DNA of 64,000 nt. It comes from WRCA01 sp964587855. GTDB taxonomy: Bacteria; Pseudomonadota; Alphaproteobacteria; Rs-D84. The DNA lies in NCBI GenBank assembly GCA_964587855.1, contig CAZPLT010000003.1, positions 1-64,000 of the forward strand, read 5' to 3'. How positions within the stretch are numbered: the stretch's first letter is position 1; each line of letters begins with the position of its first letter. The notes under the pieces are model-generated. The model was not told where the DNA came from. It ran no database searches and saw only the letters and a list, made by a program, of their open reading frames with translations. Below are positions 52,146 through 60,510 of the stretch, piece by piece. The translations under genes were made by a program, and so were the position numbers.

Positions 52146-53879
52146 ATGTCTTATGATATAGAACTTATTCGGCACTCGTTGGCGCATGTAATGGCGGCCG
52201 CGGTGCAAAAATTATGGCCAGATGTGAAATTCGCTGGTGGCCCAGCCATTGAAAATGGATTCTTTTACGATTTTGATTTACAGCACAGAATCACCGAAGA
52301 AAATTTTCCAAAAATTGAAAAAGAAATGCGTGATTTGATAAAAAGCGCGGGACGCTTTGAACGTCGTGAAATTTCGTTGGAAGAAGCAAAACAGATTTTC
52401 AAAAATCAGCCATATAAAATGGAATGGCTTGAAGAATATGACGCGGCAGGGGAAAAATTATCAGTTTATACTTTTCGTGATTTTACCGATCTGTGCCGTG
52501 GACCTCATGTTGAAAATTCCAAAGAATTACCACGTGATGGATTCAAAATTCGCAGCATTGCGGGGGCTTATTGGAAGGGGGATTCTAAAAATAAAATGTT
52601 ACAACGCGTTTACGTTGATGCGTTTGCCAGCAAAGAAGAATTAGAAGATTTTTTGAAAATACAAGAAGAAGCAGCCAAACGAGATCATCGTAAAATTGGT
52701 CGTGATATGGATTTGTTCCATTTCGAGCCCGAATATGCGCCCGGTGCGGTATTTTGGCATGACAAAGGATATAGGATTTATCGTAAATTGATTGAATATA
52801 TTCGTATGCGTCAGGAACGTGCAGGATATTTAGAAATATCTACGCCAGCATTGATGGATAAGTGTTTGTGGGAAACGTCAGGGCATTGGGCAAAATATGG
52901 TGAACATAATTATTCCGGCAAAACCGAAGATGGTCGTCAGTTTTGTATAAAGCCGATGAACTGTCCTGGCGGTATGTTGGTTTTTGCCCAAGGGATAAAA
53001 TCTTATAAAGATTTGCCAATGTATGTTGGCGAATTCGGTAAAGTTCATCGCTATGAGGCGGCAGGCGGATTGCATGGAATTATGCGAGTTCGCGAATTTA
53101 CCCAAGATGATGCACATATTTTCTGCACGGAAAAACAACTGGAAGGCGAAGTAGTAAAGGTTATTGAATTTATCAAAGATATTTATTCTAAATTTGGTTT
53201 TGATAACGTCAGTATGAAACTGGCCACCAGAAAGGATTCCGAGTTCAGAATAGGTGATGATAAAATTTGGGACTTTACCGAAGGCGCATTAAAACACGCA
53301 TTAGATAGCAACAAAATTAAATATGAAATTGCAGAGCAAGACGCTGCTTTCTATGGACCAAAAATAGATATCTATTTGCGTGATTCAATTGGTCGTGTTT
53401 GGCAATGTGGAACTATCCAATTGGATATGAATTTGCCAGAAAGATTTGATTTATCTTATGTTGGTGAAGATGGGGCGAAACATCGTCCAATTATGTTGCA
53501 TCGCGCTATGCTTGGATCTATTGAAAGATTTCTGGGGATGGTGATAGAAAATACTGGTGGTAATTTGCCGCTGTGGTTGTCACCAGAACCAGTAGTTGTC
53601 GCACCAATATCCGAAAAATATGATGAATATGCAAAGCATATAGTTGCAGAACTTCGGGCTGTTGGTGTGAATGCCCGTAGCGATTTGCGCGCGGAAAAAG
53701 TAAATTATAAAATTCGCGAATTGTCTTTGGCAAAAACCCCAATAATTGCGGTTGTGGGCGAAAAAGAATCCGAAGAACAAACGGTTACTTTGCGACGCTT
53801 GGGCACGGAAAATCAAGAAACTCTTGCTTTATCCAAATTCATATTGGATATGGCCAAAGCGGTAAAATTCCCAGAATAA
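52146..53879 (+). CDS. thrS: threonine--tRNA ligase lacking the TGS domain
   Basis: ThrRS charges tRNA-Thr and edits mis-attached Ser. The 577-aa protein starts immediately at the editing domain (HSLAHVMAAAVQKLW; later CRGPHV), followed by the class II core with FCIKPMNCPGGML (zinc Cys), VHRYEAAGGLHG, the motif 3 region, and the C-terminal anticodon-binding domain (PVVVAPISEKYDEYAKHIV). The N-terminal TGS domain of about 60 residues found in most bacterial ThrRS is absent; P2 lies so close upstream that it cannot be encoded there. An AAAGG site sits just before the ATG. Confidence 0.95.
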   Translation: MSYDIELIRHSLAHVMAAAVQKLWPDVKFAGGPAIENGFFYDFDLQHRITEENFPKIEKEMRDLIKSAGRFERREISLEEAKQIFKNQPYKMEWLEEYDAAGEKLSVYTFRDFTDLCRGPHVENSKELPRDGFKIRSIAGAYWKGDSKNKMLQRVYVDAFASKEELEDFLKIQEEAAKRDHRKIGRDMDLFHFEPEYAPGAVFWHDKGYRIYRKLIEYIRMRQERAGYLEISTPALMDKCLWETSGHWAKYGEHNYSGKTEDGRQFCIKPMNCPGGMLVFAQGIKSYKDLPMYVGEFGKVHRYEAAGGLHGIMRVREFTQDDAHIFCTEKQLEGEVVKVIEFIKDIYSKFGFDNVSMKLATRKDSEFRIGDDKIWDFTEGALKHALDSNKIKYEIAEQDAAFYGPKIDIYLRDSIGRVWQCGTIQLDMNLPERFDLSYVGEDGAKHRPIMLHRAMLGSIERFLGMVIENTGGNLPLWLSPEPVVVAPISEKYDEYAKHIVAELRAVGVNARSDLRAEKVNYKIRELSLAKTPIIAVVGEKESEEQTVTLRRLGTENQETLALSKFILDMAKAVKFPE

Positions 53880-53898
53880 AATAAAAAAGGAAAATAAA

Positions 53899-54036
53899 AT
53901 GAAAAAAATATATTTGCTTTTTGCTCTTTGTGGATTGTTATTTGTAGCGGGCTGTTGCAATTGTGAAAAAGAACCAATTGTAGAAGAAAATCATGCTTTG
54001 ATTGTACCCCCTAATTTTGGAAATATGCCAAAATAA
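53899..54036 (+). CDS. 45-aa lipoprotein, BamF-like tail
   Basis: This is a very short gene 19 bases after thrS, with an AAAAGG site. The product has a lipoprotein signal (LLFALCGLLFVAGC, lipobox VAGC) and a mature part of only 29 residues ending in ALIVPPNFGNMPK. The motif IVPPNFxxMP recalls DUF3035/BamF-type small alphaproteobacterial lipoproteins of the outer-membrane barrel-assembly complex (typically LVVPPDFxLRPP). The link rests on that motif only. Confidence 0.55.
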   Translation: MKKIYLLFALCGLLFVAGCCNCEKEPIVEENHALIVPPNFGNMPK

Positions 54037-54042
54037 TACTAT

Positions 54043-54070
54043 TTGATAACAGATTTTTTTGTGCTATAAT
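54043..54070 (+). promoter_or_regulatory. promoter of the VirB2-like gene
   Basis: TTGATA (54043-54048) and a perfect TATAAT (54065-54070) are 16 bases apart. Few promoters in this window are stronger by consensus. Confidence 0.7.
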
Positions 54071-54093
54071 ATGCGTATAACAAAGGGAAAAAT

Positions 54094-54432
54094 ATGAAAA
54101 ATTTACTTAAAAAAATTGGTTTTGCTGCGACCGCTGTTTTAATAGCGGGTGCTGCTTATGCGGCTGGACCAGACGCAAACGGCTTGACAGGACTGATTTC
54201 GCAATTAAAGAGTGTGTTTAAAATTTTGCGTACATTGGCATTTGTCGGCGCAGCATTCGTTATCGCATCAATTGGTTGGGATGCAATTGTTAAGAAAGAA
54301 TACAAATGGACCGAGGATGGTAAAAAACATCTGATCGCAATGATAGTTGGATTTTTGCTTTTGTTCGGTGTCGGTGTAATATTACAATTCTTGGCAGGTG
54401 GTGATCTTGGACCAGCTGGTGGAACTTGGTAA
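54094..54432 (+). CDS. TrbC/VirB2-family pilin-like protein, orphan
   Basis: This 112-aa protein has a signal peptide (IGFAATAVLIAGAAYAAG) followed by a short amphipathic stretch and two membrane helices (ILRTLAFVGAAFVIASIGWDAI; HLIAMIVGFLLLFGVGVILQFLAG). A cytoplasmic basic loop (VKKEYKWTEDGKKH) lies between them. That is the plan of VirB2/TrbC conjugative pilins. No VirB/Trb assembly gene is in the window. It has a strong private promoter and a private terminator, so it is expressed alone and probably abundantly. Confidence 0.7.
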   Translation: MKNLLKKIGFAATAVLIAGAAYAAGPDANGLTGLISQLKSVFKILRTLAFVGAAFVIASIGWDAIVKKEYKWTEDGKKHLIAMIVGFLLLFGVGVILQFLAGGDLGPAGGTW

Positions 54433-54436
54433 AAAA

Positions 54437-54464
54437 ATAAATCCGGCATTTGCCGGATTTTTTA
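54437..54464 (+). terminator. terminator of the VirB2-like gene
   Basis: AAATCCGGC (54439-54447) and GCCGGATTT (54452-54460) enclose an ATTT loop, followed by TTTTT. Confidence 0.85.
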
Positions 54465-54498
54465 ATAAATTTAACAGTACAAAATTTTTTAATTGCTC

Positions 54499-54527
54499 TT
54501 TGCTATGGGCTAGTTTTATGATATAAT
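54499..54527 (+). promoter_or_regulatory. promoter of the SPOR gene
   Basis: TTTGCT (54499-54504) and TATAAT (54522-54527) have a 17-base spacer, and TG at 54519-54520 makes the -10 extended. AAGGAG follows at 54541-54546. Confidence 0.65.
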
Positions 54528-54552
54528 ATAAATATTAAAGAAGGAGCATACG

Positions 54553-55239
54553 ATGGCTGAAGAAAAGCTGGATTTACTGGATTTAGACGATGAAATAGAT
54601 TTACCTGAATTACCAGAAGATGGCGCTTTGGCTTGTGGTCGTCCACGTCGCCCTTGGTTTTTGTTTGGTGCGGCGGTCATCGTTATTATATTGGCTACAT
54701 ATATTATTGTAAGAATTGTTATGCATGGTACTAAGAATGATTCGGTTGAAATTGATTTGAATACTCCGCCACTACCACCAGCAACAGAACAAGCAGCAAC
54801 TCCACCCTCGCCACCAGCATCAGATTTTGCCGCTGGTGCAGACAAGGTAATTGCAGGGGAAGCACCAGTAGCTGGAGTTCCAGTTCGTGTGGTCGAAGAA
54901 AGAAAAGATGTAGTATTTAAACCAGATGCACCAGTTGCCGCCCCGGCCAAGGTTGCGCCAAAAATAGAACCACCAAAACCAGTAACGTCTTTGAATAATG
55001 GTTTTTATGTTCAGTTTGGATCTTATGCTACTCGTTCAGGGGCAGAAGTTTCACAAAAGAAATTACAAGTTTCCCATGCGGGTTTGTTTTCCGGACATAA
55101 TTTTATAATTCAAGAAGCTTTATTGCCAAATGGCAAAACAACATATCGTCTGCGAATTGGCTTTACTAATTCTCAGGACGCCGATGGTTTTTGTAGAAAT
55201 GCAAAATCTGACGGGCTGGATTGCTATGTTGCAAGATAA
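54553..55239 (+). CDS. SPOR-domain membrane protein
   Basis: This 228-aa protein has an acidic cytoplasmic tail (LDLLDLDDEIDLPELPED), one membrane helix (about 38-58, FLFGAAVIVIILATYIIVRI), a Pro/Ala-rich periplasmic linker, and a C-terminal SPOR domain (GFYVQFGSYATRSGAEVSQKKL, then TYRLRIGFTNSQDADGFCRN). SPOR domains bind denuded septal peptidoglycan, so the protein probably acts at division. It is followed by tatA in the same transcript. Confidence 0.85.
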   Translation: MAEEKLDLLDLDDEIDLPELPEDGALACGRPRRPWFLFGAAVIVIILATYIIVRIVMHGTKNDSVEIDLNTPPLPPATEQAATPPSPPASDFAAGADKVIAGEAPVAGVPVRVVEERKDVVFKPDAPVAAPAKVAPKIEPPKPVTSLNNGFYVQFGSYATRSGAEVSQKKLQVSHAGLFSGHNFIIQEALLPNGKTTYRLRIGFTNSQDADGFCRNAKSDGLDCYVAR

Positions 55240-55267
55240 AGAATAAAAAATAAACAAAGGATAAAAA

Positions 55268-55504
55268 ATGAAAACGGGTTTTTGGGAAATACTTTTAATA
55301 GTAATTTTGATTTTAATTTTATTTGGACATTCAAAAATTCCAGATGTTATGAAAAATTTGGCTAGTGGTATAAATATCTTTAAAAAAGAATTAAAAAAAG
55401 ATGCTGAACCGACTAAAGAAAAGCCAGCCACAAAAGAAGTAAAAACTGTGGCAAAAAAAGCCAAGGCAAAGCCAAAGAAAAAATCAACATCAAAAAAGAA
55501 ATAA
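55268..55504 (+). CDS. tatA: twin-arginine translocase subunit TatA
   Basis: This 78-aa protein has the TatA/E plan: a short N-terminal membrane helix (WEILLIVILILILFG), then KIPDVMKNLASGINIFKKELKK (the amphipathic helix) and a Lys-rich tail. TatA multimers form the pore for folded Tat substrates. tatB and tatC are not adjacent; they must be elsewhere. Confidence 0.9.
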   Translation: MKTGFWEILLIVILILILFGHSKIPDVMKNLASGINIFKKELKKDAEPTKEKPATKEVKTVAKKAKAKPKKKSTSKKK

Positions 55505-55529
55505 AAAAACCCGCATTTGCGGGTTTTTT
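55503..55529. terminator. bidirectional terminator, tatA/55528 gene
   Basis: AAACCCGC (55507-55514) and GCGGGTTT (55519-55526) around an ATTT loop, with A's left and T's right. It ends tatA and the convergent minus-strand gene. Confidence 0.9.
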
Positions 55530-56196
55530 AATGAACTTTAAAATATTTTAATGCAGATTTGATTGTGTCTGCATATATTTTAAATGCAGTATCATAAATT
55601 TCCACAGAAAGACCATACCCATTATTATCTTGGATAGTTTTATCGGTAAAAGGTATTGATTTATCAATTACAATATCTTTCATGCTACTTGTTAAAATTG
55701 CACAGCTTTCCGGAGAATTTTCACATTTACATTCTGTTTGATTATCACAACACTTACAACTTAGTCTAATTGCTTTTTGTCTATTGCTTTGAAGATTTGA
55801 TTTTACCTCAATCCAATTTATTTTTACTTTTTTATCTTCAAAATTATTATCAGACTCTGGATAATACATATCATCAAATTCTTCAAAAGATTGGGTAGCT
55901 TCAAGTTGTATCGCTTCAAATGCATCCATGGTTATTTCTGGTATGAATATTCCACCTAAAACACCGCTTGCTGCATCATATCCACTTTTTATACTTATAT
56001 TAAATTTACGTGAAACCAAAATGGATTGGAAATATACGTATTTAAATACGGCCAATATATTATGCTCGTTTTCAAAAACCATTCTGTTTGGTATAGGGTA
56101 TTTTTCTATCGCAGCCTTTAATAGTTGGGGATAGGGTACATTAACAATTGGAAAAAAATATTTTTCAAAAAGGCTTCTGTTTTTATCTTCTGTCAT
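55528..56196 (-). CDS. hypothetical cytoplasmic protein with a Cys cluster
   Basis: No family was recognised. Taking the ATG at 56196 (MTEDKNRSLF; the frame stays open to 56256) gives about 222 aa with no signal or membrane helix. Visible parts are an N-terminal helical region with PYPQLLKAAIEKYPIPN, an acidic stretch (EEFDDMYYPESDNNFED) and a Cys cluster LSCKCCDNQTECKCE (five Cys within about 13 residues) that might bind metal. It is a lone gene between ftsK and the tatA terminator. Confidence 0.5.
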   Translation of the reverse strand: MTEDKNRSLFEKYFFPIVNVPYPQLLKAAIEKYPIPNRMVFENEHNILAVFKYVYFQSILVSRKFNISIKSGYDAASGVLGGIFIPEITMDAFEAIQLEATQSFEEFDDMYYPESDNNFEDKKVKINWIEVKSNLQSNRQKAIRLSCKCCDNQTECKCENSPESCAILTSSMKDIVIDKSIPFTDKTIQDNNGYGLSVEIYDTAFKIYADTIKSALKYFKVH

Positions 56197-56316
56197 TTTT
56201 ATCACTTTTGTATTAATAATTGAGGTATTTATAATACATAATATAATATTTGTCAAATATATTTAGATGCTGTTAAATAAGCATATTTATTTAGATTAAA
56301 TATTTTTTATGTGTTT

Positions 56317-56345
56317 TTGCTCTTTTGTGCTTTTTATGTTAAAAT
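56317..56345 (+). promoter_or_regulatory. promoter of ftsK (leaderless)
   Basis: TTGCTC (56317-56322) and TAAAAT (56340-56345) are 17 bases apart. The ATG at 56352 begins 6 bases after the -10 and there is no ribosome site, so the mRNA should start at or very near the ATG. Confidence 0.6.
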
Positions 56346-56351
56346 ACAAGT

Positions 56352-58568
56352 ATGGCTAAAAAGCAAAATTTTTTACCTGATTCAATTCGGGGTGCTGCTC
56401 GTGGTGTCGCTTTTCGTGGGATTGGTGCGGCTTTAACTTTTGTTGCTGTTTTATTTTGTTTTTCTTTAATTTTTCATAATCCTTATTTGGATGGATTTAT
56501 GACGGCATCTACTTTTGGGCGTCAAAGTTTAATTGGAAATATAATTAGTTTTATACTTTATGGAATTGGTTTTATTCCTGCGTTGTTTGTCTTTCTTTTT
56601 ATTGCGCGCGCGGGGGTTTCTATGATGTTGAAATGGGAAGAAGAATTTCCAGAATATAATATTATTCGTGCTGTCATAACAACTATAATTGGTGCGTTTG
56701 GTTTTGGTACAATAATGCCATCAAAGTCTTTTGGTGGTTTGGTTGGTTTGATTGCCGAACATGATATTGGTTTGTTTGCACATGGTTGGACATTTGTTTT
56801 TGGTATTGTTTTTATAACTTTGTTTTTACTTATGGTGGGAATTCTTTTACATATCAGATGGCAAGATGTTAAAAATGTTATACGTATAATTAACAAAGGC
56901 CTTCGGGTTTTATTCAGTATTTTAAGATTACATCCGATTAACAAACCAGAAGAAAAAATAGAAGAAGTAGAAGAAATAGAAGAGGAAGAGGACGACGAAG
57001 AAAGCACACCAAAGCCTAAACGAAAAAAGCAAATCAAAAAAAGTAAATTATCTGAGAATGATTATGAATTGCCACCACCAGAATATTTGGAGAAATCGGT
57101 ATTTTCTAAACATGCGGTTACAAATGAATTGAAACGCAATGCTGCCGCGATGGAGGCTCATTTTGAAGAATTTGGAGTTTATGGAAAAGTTGTTGGAATT
57201 AAACCTGGGCCAATAGTTACTTTGTATGAATTTGAACCAGATTCCGGACAGCGCATTGCAAAAATTACTGATACGGTCAAAGATATGACACGTGCTATGG
57301 CCGCCGAAAATATTCGTATTGCTCATATTCCACGCAGTAATTATATTGGTGTTGAAATGGTAAATCTTAATCGTCAATTTGTTCGTTTCCAATCATTGAT
57401 TACAGATGAAAGATTTATAGAATCAAAATATCATATACCGTTGGCTTTGGGTGTGGATATTGGTGGAAATCCAATTTATTTTGATTTGGCAAAAATGCCG
57501 CATGCTTTGATTGCCGGGCGCACCGGCAGTGGCAAGTCTGTATTTGTGCAATCTATTATTATGTCCATTGTTTATCATTTTACGCCCGATAAATGTAAGC
57601 TACTTATTATTGACCCAAAGGGTGTTGATTTTTCATTATGGCAAGATATCCCGCATATGATTACGCCTGTTGTAACAGATGCTAATATGGCGGTGAATAC
57701 GCTTAAGTGGGCCGTACGTGAAATGGAAGATCGCTATAAAAAACTGAAAGATTTGGGTGTCCAAAATCTGGAGGGTTATAATGAATCAGTTGCTGATTTA
57801 CGCGAACGTGGTGAAAAAATTACCAAGCAAGTTCCTGTCGGAACAGATCCAGAAACTGGCGCGCTTGAATTCGAAGAACAAGAGTTAGATTTATCTGATA
57901 TGCCTTATTTAGTTATTGTTATTGATGAGGTTGCAGATTTAATGAGTGTTGCACGTAAAGAAGTTGAAGCATGTATTCAACGTTTGGCTCAAAAAGCGCG
58001 TGCGGCTGGAATGCATATAGTGGCTGCAACACAAAGACCAGATACCAGTGTTATTACTGGTGTTATCAAGGCTAATTTCCCAACACGAATTTCTTTCCAG
58101 GCGCGTTCTAATATTGATTCTATGACAACGCTGGGGGAAAAAGGCGCAGAACAATTATTGCCATCAGGCGATATGTTGTTCAGTGAAGCGGGCAGGGTGC
58201 CGGTCAGAATTCATGGCGCATGGATTGAAAATAAAGAAATAAATAAAGTTGCAGATTTCTTGCGAGCCGAGGGTTCCCCAGAGTATATAGAAGGTATTGG
58301 GGAATCAGTCGATGAATATGGTGCATCATTTGGCGGTGGGGTTGACGTTTCCGATATTCCAGGAATGCTGAGCGGTAAAGAAGCCAAAGATGCCGATTTA
58401 TATCGCCAAGCGGTCGAGTATGTAGTTCGTGATAAAAAGCCAACGATATCTTATGTTCAACGCAGATTGGGCGTTGGTTATAACAAGGCTGCGGGCTTTA
58501 TTGAACGCATGGAGCGCGAAGGTATTGTATCTGGGCCAGACGGAAATAACAAAAGACATTTGTTATGA
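56352..58568 (+). CDS. ftsK: DNA translocase FtsK
   Basis: FtsK pumps chromosome DNA at the septum and activates XerCD. The 738-aa protein has four N-terminal membrane helices, a short acidic linker (EEVEEIEEEEDDEES), the alpha/beta motor with Walker A AGRTGSGKSVFVQ and Walker B LVIVIDEVADLM, and the C-terminal gamma domain (YVVRDKKPTISYVQRRLGVG) that recognises polar sequences. It overlaps the ybeY-lnt fusion by ATGA, so the two are co-transcribed. xerD is at 33-34 kb. Confidence 0.96.
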   Translation: MAKKQNFLPDSIRGAARGVAFRGIGAALTFVAVLFCFSLIFHNPYLDGFMTASTFGRQSLIGNIISFILYGIGFIPALFVFLFIARAGVSMMLKWEEEFPEYNIIRAVITTIIGAFGFGTIMPSKSFGGLVGLIAEHDIGLFAHGWTFVFGIVFITLFLLMVGILLHIRWQDVKNVIRIINKGLRVLFSILRLHPINKPEEKIEEVEEIEEEEDDEESTPKPKRKKQIKKSKLSENDYELPPPEYLEKSVFSKHAVTNELKRNAAAMEAHFEEFGVYGKVVGIKPGPIVTLYEFEPDSGQRIAKITDTVKDMTRAMAAENIRIAHIPRSNYIGVEMVNLNRQFVRFQSLITDERFIESKYHIPLALGVDIGGNPIYFDLAKMPHALIAGRTGSGKSVFVQSIIMSIVYHFTPDKCKLLIIDPKGVDFSLWQDIPHMITPVVTDANMAVNTLKWAVREMEDRYKKLKDLGVQNLEGYNESVADLRERGEKITKQVPVGTDPETGALEFEEQELDLSDMPYLVIVIDEVADLMSVARKEVEACIQRLAQKARAAGMHIVAATQRPDTSVITGVIKANFPTRISFQARSNIDSMTTLGEKGAEQLLPSGDMLFSEAGRVPVRIHGAWIENKEINKVADFLRAEGSPEYIEGIGESVDEYGASFGGGVDVSDIPGMLSGKEAKDADLYRQAVEYVVRDKKPTISYVQRRLGVGYNKAAGFIERMEREGIVSGPDGNNKRHLL

Positions 58569-60508
58569 TAAAAACATTTATAGATATTCATGATTCCAGA
58601 TGGGACAAATATAAAATTGATTATACAAAGATTGTAAATCTAGTAACAGATTTTGTTGGCAAAACTGGCAATGGTGAAGTATCAATAATTTTAACAAATG
58701 ATAAAGAAGTTCATGCGTTGAACAAAAAATATCGTAAAATAGACAAGCCTACAAATGTTTTGTCTTTTGAAACTGGGGATACCCAGTTGCTGGGGGATAT
58801 TTATATTTCTTTTGATACGACAATGCATGAATCAAAAGATTTCATAAATCATACAACTCATCTGGTTGTGCACGGAGTTTTACATTTACTGGGATATGAT
58901 CATTTGAATGATTCGGACGCGAAAAAAATGGAATCTGCCGAGATTAAAATTTTATCAAAACTTAAAATAGCAAATCCGTATAAAGAGCAAAGCGCAAAAA
59001 GCAAAGTACAAAGTAAAGATAAAAAAATAAAAAATAAAAATTGGATATTTGCGCTTTGCGCTTTGCTCTTTGGTTCTATAACATCACTTGGGTTTGCCCC
59101 ATTTAATTTATGGTGGGCGACAATTATTGGAATTGGCGCGGCTTATTATTTAATTCCAGGGCGAAATAAAGCCGTCAGAAATTCAATGTTGTTTGGTGCG
59201 GCGTATGCGATGGCGTCATTCTGGTGGGTGTTAAATTCTATATTTGTTGTGCCAGAATTAGCGGCGCAATTCAGAATTTGGACAATACCTGGGATAATTG
59301 GTATTGGTATTGTTGGTGCATTGGTTTTTTCATTGCCGTTTATTATAACAAATTGTTGTATGCGCCGACTGAATGCGTCCACAACGGTTTACCCAATTAT
59401 ATTTTCTGTGTCTTGGACAATTGTTTTATGGTTGCGCGAATGGTTGTTTACAGGCTTTCCATGGAACCCGATTGCAAATATAACACTTGGGTTTCCCATG
59501 CTTTCTAATTCAATGTCTTTATGGGGGGCAATCGGTTTGACTTTTGTAATTGTTGGTTTGATTGCAAGCATTGTTGAACTGATTAAAAACAGAAAAAGAA
59601 TACCATTAATTATTTTTTCCGTATTGATGGTGGTTGGAATTTTTTATGGAAATAAAAATATAAAACAATCAGAAAATGATAACCAAAAATCTCAAATAAT
59701 TCGAATCGTTCAGCCAGCACAAAGTGGTGAACAAAAAGCCAGCCATTCGCGCGAACAAGCAATAATAAATGCAAAAGAGAATATAAAAGTTTTAAGTGAT
59801 TTGGCAAAAACAGATGGCATGCCAGATGTTATTTTATTTCCTGAAACTTCTTATCCATTTGTAATTTTACAAGATAAAGATGAATTGGAATTCGCAAAGA
59901 AATTAAATCGCCCAGTTATTGTTGGTGCAACCAGTTGGCGGAACGGACGTTTTTATAATTCAATGATAATTGCTGATAAAAATGGGAAAATTGAAAATAT
60001 TTATTCTAAAACTCATCTTGTGCCATTTGGAGAATACAGACCATTTGGGGATATAGTTCCAACACCAGGACAACTGGATCGGGGCAATGGCGCGGAAGAA
60101 ATTATTTTCTATGGGTTAAATTTTGTTCCAGCAATTTGTTATGAGATTATATTTTCAGATTCTTTGATTCCAAAAGACACGAATCCACAAATGATAATAA
60201 ATCTGACAAATGATAATTGGTTTGGAAAAACATCTGGCACTTATCAGCATTTGGATATGACCAGACGCCAAGCAATTGAAATGGGTCTGCCAATTGTTCG
60301 TGCAAATTATTCTGGAATTTCCGCATTTGTTGGGGCAGATGGACACGTTATTTCCAGTTTACCAATTGGATTTTCAGGAGTTCTAGATGGTCAAGTTTGG
60401 GGCGGACATATAACACCATTTCGTCGAATTGGTTTAAATTCTATAATGTTATTTATTTTAGCATTTTCAACAATCTATATTTTTGCTTTTAAAAAACGCA
60501 AAAATTAA
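58565..60508 (+). CDS. lnt: fusion of YbeY endoribonuclease and apolipoprotein N-acyltransferase Lnt
   Basis: This 647-aa frame joins two normally separate enzymes. Residues 1-138 are YbeY, the rRNA-maturation metalloenzyme, with the zinc motif HGVLHLLGYDH (H103, H107, H113). Residues 160-647 are Lnt, which adds the third acyl chain to lipoproteins, with membrane helices and a nitrilase-like domain: LFPETSYPF (E427), KTHLVPFGEY (K482) and AICYEIIF (C525), the family's E-K-C triad. The linker (about 139-160) is Lys/Ser-rich and encoded by one arm of a 17-bp inverted repeat. In many genomes ybeY, corC and lnt are neighbours; here corC is absent. The ATG overlaps the ftsK stop (ATGA). Confidence 0.93.
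   Translation: MIKTFIDIHDSRWDKYKIDYTKIVNLVTDFVGKTGNGEVSIILTNDKEVHALNKKYRKIDKPTNVLSFETGDTQLLGDIYISFDTTMHESKDFINHTTHLVVHGVLHLLGYDHLNDSDAKKMESAEIKILSKLKIANPYKEQSAKSKVQSKDKKIKNKNWIFALCALLFGSITSLGFAPFNLWWATIIGIGAAYYLIPGRNKAVRNSMLFGAAYAMASFWWVLNSIFVVPELAAQFRIWTIPGIIGIGIVGALVFSLPFIITNCCMRRLNASTTVYPIIFSVSWTIVLWLREWLFTGFPWNPIANITLGFPMLSNSMSLWGAIGLTFVIVGLIASIVELIKNRKRIPLIIFSVLMVVGIFYGNKNIKQSENDNQKSQIIRIVQPAQSGEQKASHSREQAIINAKENIKVLSDLAKTDGMPDVILFPETSYPFVILQDKDELEFAKKLNRPVIVGATSWRNGRFYNSMIIADKNGKIENIYSKTHLVPFGEYRPFGDIVPTPGQLDRGNGAEEIIFYGLNFVPAICYEIIFSDSLIPKDTNPQMIINLTNDNWFGKTSGTYQHLDMTRRQAIEMGLPIVRANYSGISAFVGADGHVISSLPIGFSGVLDGQVWGGHITPFRRIGLNSIMLFILAFSTIYIFAFKKRKN
58982..59071. repeat. 17-bp inverted repeat inside the YbeY-Lnt junction
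   Basis: AAAGAGCAAAGCGCAAA (58982-58998) and its exact complement TTTGCGCTTTGCTCTTT (59055-59071) lie 56 bases apart. They code for the start of the YbeY-Lnt linker and for the first Lnt helix. Confidence 0.85.
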
Positions 60509-60510
60509 AA

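Noticed and set aside
6541..54460. Recurring CCGGC...GCCGG or CCCGC...GCGGG hairpins (6541, 8471, 32757, 44531, 54439, 55507) as a dispersed repeat family
   Set aside because: Each lies at a gene end with an A-run or T-run and is explained as an ordinary intrinsic terminator; flanking sequence is not conserved among them.
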